Program-made: the position numbers and the translations under genes
DNA from: Mytilus galloprovincialis
Taxonomy: Eukaryota; Mollusca; Bivalvia; Mytilida; Mytilidae
DNA: 64,000 bases
NCBI RefSeq assembly: GCF_965363235.1
Contig: NC_134844.1
Coordinates: forward strand, 21,186,646 to 21,250,645
Reading direction: 5' to 3'
Notes under the pieces: model-generated
The model's database searches: none
Told to the model about the DNA's origin: nothing
What the model saw: the letters and a program-made list of their open reading frames with translations, nothing else
Part shown: piece after piece, positions 1 through 14,200 of the stretch
Layout of the letters: each line of letters begins with the position of its first letter
How positions within the stretch are numbered: position 1 is the first letter of the stretch

Positions 1-2131
1 TACCACAGTTGAAATAGCTTATATACAACATAAATATTCCGAACATATTTGTTGACCGAGCATTTTTCGCGACAATGAGAACATTAGATGATAGAAACGC
101 TCCAAATATCGGTAACGCGTGAGCTATTATTGAATTATGTGTTAATATAACACAATAATCTGAAACACATTGGAATTTTAATTCCCTATGATGTACAACT
201 TCGTTATAGATTTGGGTTTCCAACTGTACTGAGTTCACCTCCAATGATGAGTCTTGAGTAGACGGAACCGCACGTTTTCTTACCTTACTGACAAAGTTAT
301 TGGAAATTGATCTTATATAATTGCGTGTAGTCTATGGGACCACATATTCTCAAACAGTATGATATTTTGAAATCTTAGCATAAAAATGAACACCTACAGT
401 GCACAAATTTCCCATACATTGTGTAATTGTATGCTAAAAAAATCAAGTTGATCAATGGCTTAACATTTTCACCTTCATAAATAATATGCATATCCTTTAA
501 TGAGACTTAACTACATAATTATGTGTTAACCATGAGGAAGAAGACGATTATTAAGATTTTCTCACCCTTGCAGAGCATCAGATATCAACTCCAAATGTTG
601 GTGGTGTTTTTGTTGCTCAGGCTTAAAAACAATTTTTATGAAACGCTCGTGTGGCGTAAATATTATTTTTTTTCCTGGTATCTATGATGGGTTTATATAT
701 AGACGGTTGTTAGTCCATTTGTTGTTTCTTGCCATTGTGGGTCTCTCTTAGCTTTTTGGATTTTAAATCTACCGTTTATATTTTCTTTTTTTTTAAACTT
801 AGTTCCCTATTGTGATTGAAATATATATATTTGTTTTAAAAATGTTAGTAACTTAAAGCATGAAATACTTCATGCCATTACTCTTTGATTTATATAAACT
901 GGGACAAACGTCCTGTGAATGAATAAGCTGAATTGTACCAAACTGATTGATAACAGCAAGCGTCTACGATCGATGTTCCAATATGACGATATCGACCATA
1001 ATTTTCTATGAATACTAAAGAAAATTGTACATCTGTAAGAAATTTCCGTCATAATTCGAATAGTTAAATTTTATTGTAATTATTTCAATTGTTCTTCAAA
1101 GTCTGTTTACACTAAACCTTTATTTTTATCCAAAAGGTAGTATTCACAAAAACCAAACATAATTGTTTCTCTTTTGTAATTTTTCTCTTTTTGTAACTCT
1201 TTAATAGAACAATTGCTTTTGATGAAGCCAGCAATTTACGCAATCGAAAATGCATATAACTAAACAATCGATTATGAGTCACTAGAATTATTTAGAAAAG
1301 TATCTATACCTCAATTTAATAACATATAAGTTGTAGGTCCACGTTACAGTAAAGTTGGTGTAGTCAATGCGATAATGACCACTATATATATTTGCTGGTT
1401 GTCTGTTAATCAAAGAGATTATCACCAGCAAATTAGACAATATACTTTCTAAAGGCATTACACTACGGATACGGATATTTTTTACTCAAATTTACTGTTA
1501 GAGCATTTAAAAATCATGATAAATAAGTAATAACCCTCCCGTATACACATATCTGATACATTGTTCGGATTTGGCTTCACTTAGATCTTCTTTAGTTATA
1601 TCATCTCTTAAACCTTTTTGTTTAGTTTTGAACTTTATTTGGTCTCGATCATCATTGAATATTCATTGATTGTTGATATGTGCATTAGATACAGTAACAT
1701 TGGTGCTGCCATTCTTGTTATTTCATCATATCAAAGACAAAAATGACCTAATTCAAGACATTTATAGGGCAAAATACAGTATTAAAAATAGACAGGTGTC
1801 AAAGTCTTACAGGAATATTTTTTAAGGAAAATTAACCGAAGATTTATATTGACAATACGTTATTTGAAATGAGATTTACGAGTAAAAAATAATTCTGATC
1901 TATTTCTAACGTTAGTTACTAGCGTTTCTGTTGTATATAGGACAAATAAATTGGGCAAATAAATTATAGTTACATTAATGGGGTTTTGTAATTCTACAAG
2001 GCACGACAACTGTCGATCATGTGAATTTATAATTATTAAAGCTGTAAAACATATGCAAATGTGTCTTTACCGCATGATTCAATATGCTTGGATAATTAGC
2101 ATAATCGACTTTCACTTAATTAATATGCGCG
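1..2131. other. Non-coding flank upstream of the Ser/Asp-rich protein gene
   Basis: I see no coding exon here. The few open frames are short, AT-rich and without recognisable domains. The stretch ends at the TATA box of the Ser/Asp-rich protein gene, so its last few hundred bases probably hold that gene's promoter. No known factor binding site stands out. Confidence 0.5.
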
Positions 2132-2140
2132 TATATAAAA
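2132..2140 (+). promoter_or_regulatory. TATA box of the Ser/Asp-rich protein gene
   Basis: TATATAAAA lies 81-89 bases before the ATG at 2221. With the usual spacing, transcription would begin near 2162, giving a 5' leader of about 60 bases. The start site is inferred, not seen. Confidence 0.55.
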
Positions 2141-2209
2141 TTAAAAAGTAAGATTGTAGGAGTTTACAATTATATTTTACTTTTTCTGTGTTGGAGTTGC
2201 TCCCTATCA

Positions 2210-2233
2210 ATGCTATCAACATGTCGGGACTAG
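2210..2233 (+). promoter_or_regulatory. Short upstream ORF overlapping the main start
   Basis: An ATG 11 bases before the main start opens a 7-codon frame (MLSTCRD) that ends at TAG 2231-2233, overlapping the main ATG in another frame. Its context is weak (T at -3), while the main ATG has A at -3, so leaky scanning to 2221 is expected. A role in translation control is possible but unproven. Confidence 0.35.
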
Positions 2234-2278
2234 CCAATATATGCTTTATACTTTCTTTAGTGCAATTTTCGATAAGTG
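2221..2278 (+). CDS. Exon 1 of the Ser/Asp-rich protein: signal peptide
   Basis: It encodes 19 residues plus one base: a start methionine, a short polar lead, then a hydrophobic run (ICFILSLVQFSI). The donor GTAAGT follows directly at 2279. The frame joins exon 2 without a shift. This exon is too short to show as an ordinary ORF, and it explains why the large downstream ORF has no proper ATG. Confidence 0.8.
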
Positions 2279-5200
2279 GTAAGTATCTGTTAACACCTAA
2301 ATACATATTCGAAAATTAAGATTCACATAATATGTTGTAAATAGTTTTTCAGTGTAGTCAGTATCTCTTAAAATAATTTTTGTAAAAATTACCATTAATC
2401 TAAACGTTTTTTTCTTCACAAAAAAGATGAATTGATTTGTCCAGAAAACTATCTGAGGCATCTAATTTATGTAATGCTCTTTTTATATTTAAGGTCAACA
2501 TTGCGTGATACAATTATAATCAAAGCATTTTGAACTGATAATCAGATTTTCATAAAATTTTAAGGATTTTATAGCCCATTCAAATATTATGAAATGAATA
2601 AGGTGTATCCAAGTATGAATACTACAACAGAAAAATGAATAAACGTCAATTACAAATATAACATAAATTTCTAAAGGGTTCTGGACTTTGCATAACTATA
2701 ACGTATTGAACAACATTTTAGAAAAAATAACAGTCCAAGGGCCAAATAAATAGAAAAAAAAACAGCGGGTTTACTTTCTACATGTTTTCCTGGAAATTTT
2801 AAAACAGTTGATTTCCACCACAGCAATGTCATCCTATTTTTATTTTATTTGTGATAAAAATGAATTAAACTATCTTGAAGTCAAGTCTATTGTTTGCCGT
2901 GTTCCATGAGATGTTGGAATTTGATAACGACGCAAACAAATGATACACATACAAAAAATGAAAAAGAATCATCGGCAAACATTTTTTTCATTATTATTTA
3001 TTATTTCAATGGTCTAGATTACTTAATATCATAGTGAGGTGGGCTTGTTAGTGAAACGATTACATTTGTTCCTATTTTCAAACCATATAAGCTAGTAGTA
3101 CAAAAATATGGTTTCGGTATTGTTTTGTTATCTCTCAAAGACAAAGAATAAGATAATGGCTGATTACTCCTCCATGACATTATTTTAAACATAACTAGTT
3201 TTATTTTTTTTAACTGCGTTATAAGTTTATTTTCAAATAATGTTCCTTTTGGTATATTTCGCCTCTCGCTTATATGGCATAGGCAGTAGTGGTTTTCTAT
3301 ATTTGCATTAATCGTGCAGTTAATCAAAAGTCATGCTGTTTTTAATAAACGGAATCAATATTTCATATTTTTGTCTTTGTTGGACCGTTCTTTTGTTTTA
3401 TAGTTTGAGTACTCATTTTGAGTCCTTTATGCTCTTCAATTTCATACCTTATTTGGCCTTTGTAAGTGTTTTGATTCGGATGTCTTTTGAGACAAAACGC
3501 ACGTCTGTCGTACAAAATTAAGATCATGGTAGCTATGACGAGTCTATTTGCTTCGTCAAACAGATTACCAAAGAAAACTGACAAAGATATAAAAACCAAA
3601 AAAAAAAAAAAGAATTGAAAATAAAAACAACCATCAGAATTTTTGGTCCTTTCACTTCGTACTTTTGACCTTTTATTTCTTTTTTATTTGAGCGTCACAG
3701 ATGAATCCTTTAAAGACAAAACGCGTGTGTAGCGCAAATACAAAATTTCAATCCTAGTATCTATGATGAGTTTATTTATTCATATCAAATATATAGTTAT
3801 CAGAAGGTACCAGGATTATAATTTATTACGCCAGACGCGCGTTTCGTCTACATAAGGCTCATCATTGACGCTAATATCAAAATATTTATAAAGTCAAACA
3901 AGTACAAAGTTGAAGAGCATTGAGGACCCAAAATTCCAAGAAAAGTGACATACACATAAATGCTTATACGAATGTAAGTAATAACACTGATTCAATAAGA
4001 TATAGTTAAGGTGAATTATATTCAATTATTTTTTATATCCCAAAATAGTTAGATGTTTAAAAAAAATCGTCACAATTTCAATTAAAATAGGATCAGATTG
4101 TAGACCCTAATATTTCATATATTCATACTGATTTACTTCGATATTATTGACAGCATAGTTTACTTTTAAATATGATATCGATCAGTATATAATTGTAACT
4201 GATCTAGGCTAGTGTAATAAGCGTCTATAACATGCGATAAATTGGACAGCTTTGTTGCAGCGGGATCTGTAATTGAAAATTATATAAAATGCAGTAAATT
4301 ATTTTGGAATTAAAACAAACAAATATACAAAGACAAATATGTGTAATTAAAATTCCAGTATAATGTTTTACATGTAGTTTGATTTCTGTTTCATTTTTTA
4401 CTGTGGTATTTTCTTTGTCGATTACCGGTAAATCAGTTACAAGTGTTTTACATTAAAAATTACACATGCATGTAAGCTTGCGAACAACATATCTGTGTTA
4501 TTAACATGTTTCTTGAATGAATGTTTTCCTTACAGCCATTTACCACTAAACAAATGACGTCGATAACACATTATATATTAGCATACTACGAAAACTATAC
4601 AAAAAGCACGCGTTACAATATATTGTTATTTCCTGATAAACATGTTGTTGACCATTATTTCAACATAAGCAATATTACCATAGTTTTATAGAGGTTTTTC
4701 CGGGTCATTTGGGAAAATAATATGACATGAAAGCCATTACTACTTTTTCCCTAGTAATGACATAAACACAATTTAAAAAAGAGAATAAAATAAAACGAAT
4801 AATTAACAAACAATGATGTAAAACAATATATAAATGTCTTAAACAAAAGGTACGCTAATTGTTGAAATAAATACAAATTCTAAGCCAAAAAAGTACAAAA
4901 TTATTATGAATAAATAAGATTGGTTAAAAACAACATCAACTTATAAACTGTTTCCAAAAACGTTTTTTTTTTATATATTTTCATTAGAAAAATACTTTAA
5001 ATATCTATAGTTTTATAACGCAAATGTTTCGATAGCTGTTTATTCATTTAATTTATTTAACAATATAGTTCAGAGGTCTGAACAATACAGTATATACCGT
5101 GAAAGCATCTAAAACTATATTGCTTTATTCAGTCCAAAGGTATCAACATGTTTTTGATCACACGTAATTAGTAAATTTACACAAATTTCTAAATATTCCA

Positions 5201-8200
5201 TAAAGGTCATATCAATTGTGACATTAATCGACTTTAATGACGTTTTGTGAAGGAATGTAATTAATCATCGGAATTAATTAACTTATGAAACCTATACATT
5301 CCTAGCGTTAAAACAAGTAACCCTATTAAATTAGTAACGACCTAATGACCTTACTAATTAGTTTAAATATGTTTTATGTTCCTTTTATTTTATGTTAACA
5401 GGATGTCGTGGGTCTTTAATTTAAATGCAAAAAAAAAAGAAAGAAAATTATAGACATAAAGGCGGTATTTAAAGTAAGATTACCTCACATGACTTTTATA
5501 CAGGGAAAGATATCAAAATTTATTATATTTGATATTCATTTTTTTATCATTATTTTCAACATCAGTAGCTCTTTTGTAGTCTCATATGCTTAACCCATAA
5601 CAGATAAAGTACCAATCTATGTATAAAAAATACTGACAATAAAGTGTTATCATTAAATGAGCCTTATATTTCTAAATAAAGAAATCCTGTGTCTTTTTTT
5701 TTTACCATTTCCAGCAACTTTTTGTGATAAATTAAAATTGCCAATAAACTCATCATAGATACCAAGATTAAAATTTTGGATTAACGTCAGACGCGCATTT
5801 CGTCTACAAAAGACTCACCAGTGTCGCTCGAATCTAATTTAAAAAAAAAGCCTAATTGAGTATGAAGTTGAAGAGCATTGAGGACCAACAGTTGCTAGCT
5901 AAAAGTTTTGCCAAATACAGCTAAGGTAATCTATTCTGGAGGTAGAAAAGCCTTAGTTTTTAAAAAATTCAAAGTTTTGTTAACAGTTAATTTATAATAA
6001 TGAACATATCAATGATAACTCAATATATTATACTTAAAAACAACACATAAATAAGTAAATGACCACGATCTGTCAACAATATTTACTGGTACAGAATAAT
6101 ATTTTTTTTCCTATCTTTACATACCCACCGTTTTATCCATAAATTACAATTTAGATTTATGCAATATTTACATTAAATTTCTATTGTTTAGGGGGGATAA
6201 ATTAAATCTATATTGCATTTAACTACTTTTGCCCATAAATGAACATTGGTTAACCACAGTTGCCTATCTATTAAATTTGAATATCGGAAATTACTCTTGT
6301 TTTCCTGTGAATTTGAAAATAGGCAAATTTCTGTTGCCTATCTTTGAAATTTGAAAAACAGTAAACTACAGTTGTTTATTCAAATACGACATCCTTATTA
6401 CGCATGTAAACAAAGCCGAGTTTTACATAGCACAAAATCTGTTTTACACATGCGCACATAAATAAAGCTTATATTCTTCTTATTTTCATTGTTTTATACC
6501 ATGGAAGTCATTTTTGTCACTAGGTTCATGATGTTTGAAGACTGGCACCATTATTACAATCAATGTTTTTTTTATAAATATTCCTGAAACTTATATTCAC
6601 AGGCCATTAAAATCAGATATTTAACATTTTAACTAATCCTGGCATTCGATTAAATTTTCGTTTAGCAAATCATATATACCAAGTCTCTTCTACTTCGCTT
6701 CAAATTTGATGTAGCACATACTATATTGTTGTTAGTTAAACATGTTATAATACACCACCCATTTCCTTATTATAGCGATATCGGGATATAGGTATTTAGT
6801 CGGATCTTAACATGTACTTGTGATATGTTTATAAACCGGTATTGATAAACATAAACAAACAAATGTCGAAATGTTCAGAACTTAATTAAATCTGTATTTG
6901 GGTAAGATGATGCAAGCATACGATTTTTATTGCGTCTTACACTTTGAGAAGCAAACAATCTTTAACTACTTTATTTAAATATTGTGTGTAAAAACGTTAA
7001 TTATGAGCTATGAAAGTCATGTGCTGGATCATTTTTCTGAGGAAGTTTAAAAAAAATCAAAGTAATATTTTTTTACAGTGGGTTAGCTTTCATTAGTGTT
7101 CACTATCCTATAGATTAACAACTTTTGGTTATATTTATAATTTAGAATCTTCATTGAAGATGGAGCACGAATGTACATTTAATTAATTATATTGATGTGT
7201 CATTTGTATGCAAGAGTGACATTCCTTTGTATTATGTGCCGATTCCAAAAAAAGTTATGCGAGTATTGTCTCCCTTTAACAGGTTCATTATTTTATAATT
7301 AAGTATAGGTTTCTGATATAATTTTGAATAATTACAAAATGTATAAATTCAATATATTTCATTTTTGTTATTGGTGTATCAAACACATTGATGTACGAAT
7401 ATAATTTCATAAATTTGAAACGTTTAGAATGGTCACATACCAATATAAAGAACCGTTTATCATTTTTGAAAAAGACTATAAATAAAAGTCGAATTATTTA
7501 TCTCCCCTTCATGATAGATTGATTAGAAAATTAACCAGAGTTATCTAATATTAATCACAGAGAGAGACTAGCAAGCAATTATTAATTGTAGCTTATTTAA
7601 CATTAAAACAATTATCTACTATAAACGAATGTTACTTTATACAAATATAAGGACTTTGTTAAATCTACAAGTTTTATTAGATATTATGAATTTCTATTAC
7701 AATAGATTAATATGCTACATTATAGACGAGTATGTAAACATTGCTTGTATGACGATTTCATGAACTTTCCTCTGATATAAGTTCAGACGATATATGTTTA
7801 AAACGGTCATTGTCGTACGTGTGGATTAACTTTCTGCCATTATGAAAAATTATCTGTAAAATATACAAAAAAAAAAAAGATTGTGTCAAAACTTCTTACA
7901 TATATAAACATTCATTTCCCACTATAGTTATGAAATATAAATATTTTAAATATAATTGTACATATTTGATTTATTTTTTATACATGAAATATGTAGAGAG
8001 CTTATATAGGATGTGGTGTTGCTGAATTCTTTTCATATTTCGATGAATAAAATAAATATCTAAATTCAAACTTCTTCAATATTTACGTGTTGTCTTTTAT
8101 CATTCCAAATCAAATATAATTGAAAATATTAACAAACTACGTTAACTTCATTGGCGCAATCATGATCTTTCTATTTATAAGTTTGTCGTTCAGTTCCAAA

Positions 8201-11200
8201 AAATAGTTTTGAACATCCATCAATGTTTCTCACGTTCACAAGCTAAAGTTTGTTTGCATCCAAAGTGTAACTAGAGGTCAGAATACTGACTAAATCGGAT
8301 ATAAAACATTTGCCAATAAATGTTGTCTTTTTTTTGTTAAAAAAATAAAGTAATTTCACAGCTAATAAAAACCAATGATAGTTTAAACAGTATTTTATTC
8401 AAATAAATTGAATTAGAAGGTATATATTTTTTTTATTACATATTTCATATTTGATTTAATCAGGCACAAAATAGCATATATGCAAATTGTCAGCAAATTT
8501 TAAATACAAATACAAATATTTTATTGGCACAAACGCAATTACAATAATTGCCAACGACCCATACAACTAGTATACAAATAGTAATGATGCAGCGATTAAA
8601 CAATACTACATAGCATATCATTGGGCACATTTTGAACAATGAAAGGTGCAATTATAAATAACAATATATATAGGTTAATTTGTAAGAATAAACTACTGAC
8701 ATAAGTATATTGTATGTTATAGCTTCAAATTGTTCATGTTACTCATTTATAAGGACATTTTTCCTTAATTCAAATGATTGATTAATAAAAGATGATATTA
8801 ATCTAAGTGTTTTTCTACACTTGTTATTAAGTAGTATAAAAAAGAAGATGTGGTATGATTGCTAATGAGACAACTATCCACAAAAGACGTTTGATATATT
8901 CATCCTTAGTTTTGGATTGTTTGTCATAATTCTAATAATTAGATTAAGCAGCATGAATAGCCTATATAAAACCTTTCTACAAAACAAGGTACATTTAAAC
9001 AAAGCAACACATACACAAACATAATCGCAACAGAGAATTAAATTTTCAAAGATACCACTTAGCTGACTTGAATGATGCTTCAAGTGGATAAAAGTAGGAA
9101 TATTTTAGGAATGCTTAAATAGTCAATTCCAAAAATGTAAAAAATGTTCAAAAAAAAGGGTTAATATTCTAGGTAATAAACTCCAACATTGATTTATATG
9201 CCTTACATTAAATTAAACATTCTCCAGTCAGCTGTTCAATATTATAAATTTAATAACTCATTTTTCAAAACAACCTTGTTTTAATAACAATGATAGCTAT
9301 GTATTCAAAAGCAATTCAGAATATATAACTTTCATCACAAAATCGTATTTACAATACCAGCTGTGATTAAGAGCATTTGTATGTTTATATCAAACAACAA
9401 ATGTTATTAAAAAACAAATAGAGTTTAAATAGCATAGAAGGATGTAAATAAAAAAAGATATGTTAATAAAATTAAGAATAACGAATCATCTTTGTTTACC
9501 AGGGTTGTGAAGCTCTTAATTTGTAAGAAAAACAATAAGTTTACTTAATTTATAATAATTGTAAGGTTAGACGATAATTTTATATTTAAAACAAAGTAAT
9601 GTATACAATTCTTTCTGATATTATAGTATGTATCATATTCTCAACAAAATTATATTCATCACAAATAAGGTGTTTATATCAAACATGTTAATAAATCTAT
9701 GTACTATGTCAATTTTAATATATCTACCGGTTTCAATATCACTGCGGTCCTCCTCAAAATTAAATAGTAGTTTTGTCAAATTTAAACCCCCAAAATAATT
9801 CACTGCATAACATTTATGAATTGTTTCTGGTTTCTATCAAGAATAATCCACCCTTGTATACATTATTAAATCCTTCCTGATGCTACATTTCGACTGAATA
9901 ATTCCGTCATAATGTTATTATGAAATTAATACACGTGCCATCCTCAAGTCTATTATTCCGAGGCTCTTCTACGTTCGTGTTTTTTTTATCACAATGTTTA
10001 CTGGTAATATTTACTCCTCATGTTTTACTGGAAGTAGTAATTATTTAATAGGATTTTAAACAAGATTTGAAGGATTGTCAATACGCACCGAACGTTCTCC
10101 TTGTTTAACCAATACACATGAAGTTAATAGAAAAACTCCATCTTTTTATAAAATAACAAATAAATTGAAAAAGATAGTACGACAACCTTCTTTGTTTCTC
10201 GTTCACTGAATAAACATGAAAACATTAACGATTCTGACGAATGAGACAACAACTCTATATTGCTTATCGACTCAAGTCATCCCCTTTGTTGATATTGTAT
10301 TTTCCACTTTAGACGATTATGTAACGGTCAGCTATTTAACGGTTTTGGGTATTGACTTCGCCAATTGTACCACAAATCCTTATTTTCACAAACACATAAT
10401 TCTTTTCATGCATGCTTTACGGAATTGTCTTAACAATTATTATTACAAAAATATGACATGATTTCTGTGGGTTTCTTCATAGATCAATCGATTTATTTTT
10501 TACCCATCCTTATAACTGAGTCGTCACTTTTTCAGCGACGATATCCGTGGCCGAATGTCTAAGTAGCCCATCTACTGTATTACTAACCTGTCAACACTAA
10601 CAATGACACTGGAAGTCACGAAATATAAGAGTGGTATCAAACACAAGGACCAATCAATCAAACAATCAAACTTTTTCGTCAGAAGTGTCCCACAGTTTAA
10701 TGTAACTAATAAATTGCTAAATATTTATTTAACCTTCAGGGTTCGTAAAAATAAATAATCGAATAAAGAAACAAATGTAAATCATACACTTAGAAATAAC
10801 TTACAGTAATGACACAATTGAAAATACAGAGCACTTTATCATCAATCTCATTTTAGTATTGAACTATTGTTTGATCTCCTTCAATTTGAATTTGATAAAC
10901 CGTCCTCTAATTGGCCATCTGTATAACCAAACACACACCTACAAATATTATATCAATATCAGTAGATAATCTTAAATGCACTACTTTAAACATATTTTAC
11001 ACTAAATTTGATTACAGTGTCATTATTGTTTAAAAGTAATCTTGCTTACTAATGATCATTTCTCTTTGCAGCACCAGTAGATACAGTTCAACAAAAGGGC
11101 TCTCTAGTTCAGAAATATGGTAATAAAGGATCATCAGTGGCTAGTTACGGAGTTATATCAGGAGTAGACGACAAATCAGAAGGCGGTTCCGGTACAGGAT

Positions 11201-14200
11201 GTACAGTTAATTGTGGCTCCGCAGTCGCAGATTCTACAGCAGTCGCTAATTCATTATCAGCCACTGGTGGATCACGTGGAAGTTCTGCAAGTGCTGCGGC
11301 AGTTGCTGCATCTTCTGCTTCGGGTAACACATGGTCAAGTTCATCAAGTGGTCCAGCAGCTGCTGCGTCTTCTGCTGCTGGGTCTTCTGCTGCTGGTAGC
11401 TCAGGATCAAGGTCATCAAGTGGTTCCGCAGCTGCTGGGTCTTCTGCTGCTGGTAGCTCAGGGTCAAGGTCATCAAGTGGTTCCGCAGCTGCTGCTGCTG
11501 GTAGCTCAGGATCAAAGTCATCAAGTGGTTCCGCAGCTGCTGGGTCTTCTGCTGCTGGTAGCTCAGGCTCAAGGTCATCAAGTGGTTCAGCAGCTGCTGG
11601 GTCTTCTGCTGCTGGTAGAACAGGTTCATCTGCTGGTAGCTCAAGGTCATCAAGTGGTTCCGCAGCTGCTGGGTCTTCTGCTGCTGGTATCTCAGGATCA
11701 AGGTCATCGAGTGGTTCCGCAGCTGCTGTGTCTTCTGCTGCTGGTAGCTCAGGATCAAGGTCATCAAATGCTGCAGCAAGTGAGTCCTCTGCTGTGGGAA
11801 GTTCAAGTTCAGGTTCAACCTCCTCAGATGATTCATCGAATTCTGGAAGTTCAGGTTCAAGCAATTCTGGTGCTTCATCCAATTCTGCAAGTTCAGGTTC
11901 AAGCAACTCGGGTGCCTCATCAGTTGCTGCAGCTGTTGGAGCTCAGACAGTACCAGAAGCTGTTATTTTGACTGGAGCTACATCATCAGCCGCTTCTCAA
12001 TCATCTGTGGCATCTAGTGCATCTGGATGTTCCTCAAACCAATGTTCTGGTGGTAACGCAGTATCAACTGGAATCCAAACAGTAGTTGACGTAGCTCCAC
12101 AATCAACTAATGCTGGATCGTTTCAAACGGTAGCGGTGATTTCAAGCAACAGTGACAGTAGTGACAGCGGCAGTGACGGTAGAGATGATAGTAATAGCAG
12201 TGAGGATTCTAGCAATGGTGGGGATGATAGCGATAGTAGTGACGACAGTGACAAAAGTAATGGAAGCAGTTCTAGCAATGATAGCGACGACAGTAATAGC
12301 AGTGATGACAGCAATAGTAGCGACGATAGCGATAGAAGTGACAGCAGTAGCTCTGAAAGTAATAGCAGTGACAGTAGTAATAGTAGCGACGACAGCGATG
12401 GTAGTGACAGCAGTAGTAGTGACAGCAATAGCAGTGACAGTAGCAGTAGTAGCAACTCTTCCGAAGACAGCAGTGATGATAACGGAAATGGAAGCTCATC
12501 AAGTAACTCTGGATCATCTTCCGCAGCATCACCTGGATCTGAAACAAGCGTATGTCAAGGAAAAGGCAATTGTCATAGCAAGGGCAGTCAAAGCAACAAG
12601 AGAGATGGTAGTAGCAGCGATAGTAATGGTAGCGATGACAGTAATAGTGACAGCAGTGATAGCAGTAACAGTGATGGTAGCGATAGTAATGATAGCAGCA
12701 GTGGAAGCAGCTCTAGCAGTGGTAGCGACGACAGCGACAGTAGCGACGACAGCAATAGTAGTGACGACTCTTCCAATAGCAGTGATGGCGATGACAGCAG
12801 TGATGATCAGGGAAATACAGCAAGTAACTCTGGGTCATCTTCTGTTGCATCATCTGCAGTCGAACCAAGCTCATGTCAGGGAAAGGGCAACTGTCATACC
12901 AAGAGTAAACAAAGCCAGAAGAGTGGTGGTAGTAGCAGCGATAGCGATGGTAGCGATGACAGTGATAGCAGTGATAACAGCAGTGAAAGCAGCTCTAGCA
13001 GTAGTAGCGACGACAGCGATAGTAGTGACAGCAGTAACAGTGACAGTAGCGATAGTAGCGATAGTAACTCAAGCAATAGTAGTGACGACAGCGATAGCAG
13101 TGATGACGATTCTTCCGACAACAGTGATGATAACGGAAAATCATCAAGTAATCCTGAATCATCTCCTGTGAACGTTGTAACATCAGAAGTGGTACATGTT
13201 GATGTGGCATCTCCTGTTGTTAAATCATCACCTGTAGCTGAAGTAACACATGAAATTTTAGTTGGGTTTGAATCAGCACCTGAATCATTACATGTAGTAG
13301 AAGCATCACCTGAAATGTCACCTGTTGTTGAATCATCACCTGAACTGTCATCTGTAGTTGAAGTATCACCTGAAATGTCACCTGTAATTGAAGCATCGCC
13401 AGAATCATCTGTTGTTGTGGCAACATCATCAGGAACTCAAGGAAACAGCAACAGTGATAGTAGCAGCGACGACAGCGATAGTGGCAGTAGTAACAGTGAT
13501 AACAGCGATAGTAGTGATAGCAGTAGTGACAGCAGCTCCAGCAGTGAATATAGCAATAGCAGTGACGACAATAGCAGTGATGACAGCGATAGCAGTGACA
13601 ACAGTAGCAGTGACAGCAGTAGCAGTGACAACAGTAGCAGTGACGACAGCGATAGCAGTAATGGAAGCAGCTCTAGCAGTGGTAGCGACGACAGCGATAG
13701 CAGTGACAACAGCGATAGTAGTGCTGGTAGTAGTGGAAGCAGCTCTAGCAGTGGTAGTGACGACAGCAATAGTAGTGACGACTCTTCCAACAGCAGTGGT
13801 GACGACGACAGCAGCGATGATAAAGGAAGTGGCAACTCAGCAAGTAACTCTGGATCAACTTCATTTGCATCACCTTGGGCCGAATCAACCCCATGTGCAA
13901 AAGCCAAAGGCAATTGTAATGGTAAGGAAAGCAGTGGTCCTACTAGCGGCAACAGTAATGATAGCGGCGACAGTAATGGTAGCGGCGACAGTAATGGTAG
14001 TGACGACAGTAATAGCAGTGACAAAAGCGATAGCAGTGATAGCAGTAATGGAAGCAGCTCTAGCAGTGGTAGCGACGACAGCAATAGTAGTGACAATAGC
14101 GATAGCAGTGATAGCAGTAATGGAAGCAGCTCTAGCAGTAGTAGAGACGACAGCGATAGCAGTGACAGCAGTAGCAGTGATGACAGCGATAGTAGTGATA

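Larger units (their letters stand above)
2279..11071 (+). other. Intron 1 of the Ser/Asp-rich protein gene (8.8 kb)
   Basis: A phase-1 intron, GTAAGT to TTTGCAG. I find no convincing extra exon inside, and direct joining of the flanking exons keeps the frame. It carries interspersed repeat copies (about 3805-4000, 5745-6010, 8415-8570, 10535-10640) and otherwise AT-rich DNA without recognised signals. It may hold enhancers, but none can be named from sequence. Confidence 0.7.

Noticed and set aside
10216..10461. 81-codon plus ORF in the large intron
   Set aside because: No domain, no splice partner in phase, composition like surrounding intron.
10535..10640. tRNA gene
   Set aside because: Only an A-box-like piece; no B box or closed stems.
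11137..11139. GTG as the start of the large ORF
   Set aside because: The frame is open upstream to a good acceptor at 11071 and joins a signal-peptide exon at 2221. Non-ATG start is not needed.
11145..11906. Antisense 253-codon acidic ORF (Glu/Pro/Ala-rich) over the Ser/Ala/Gly repeat
   Set aside because: It is the mirror of a 57-bp tandem repeat with period a multiple of three; no independent start context, splice signal or domain.
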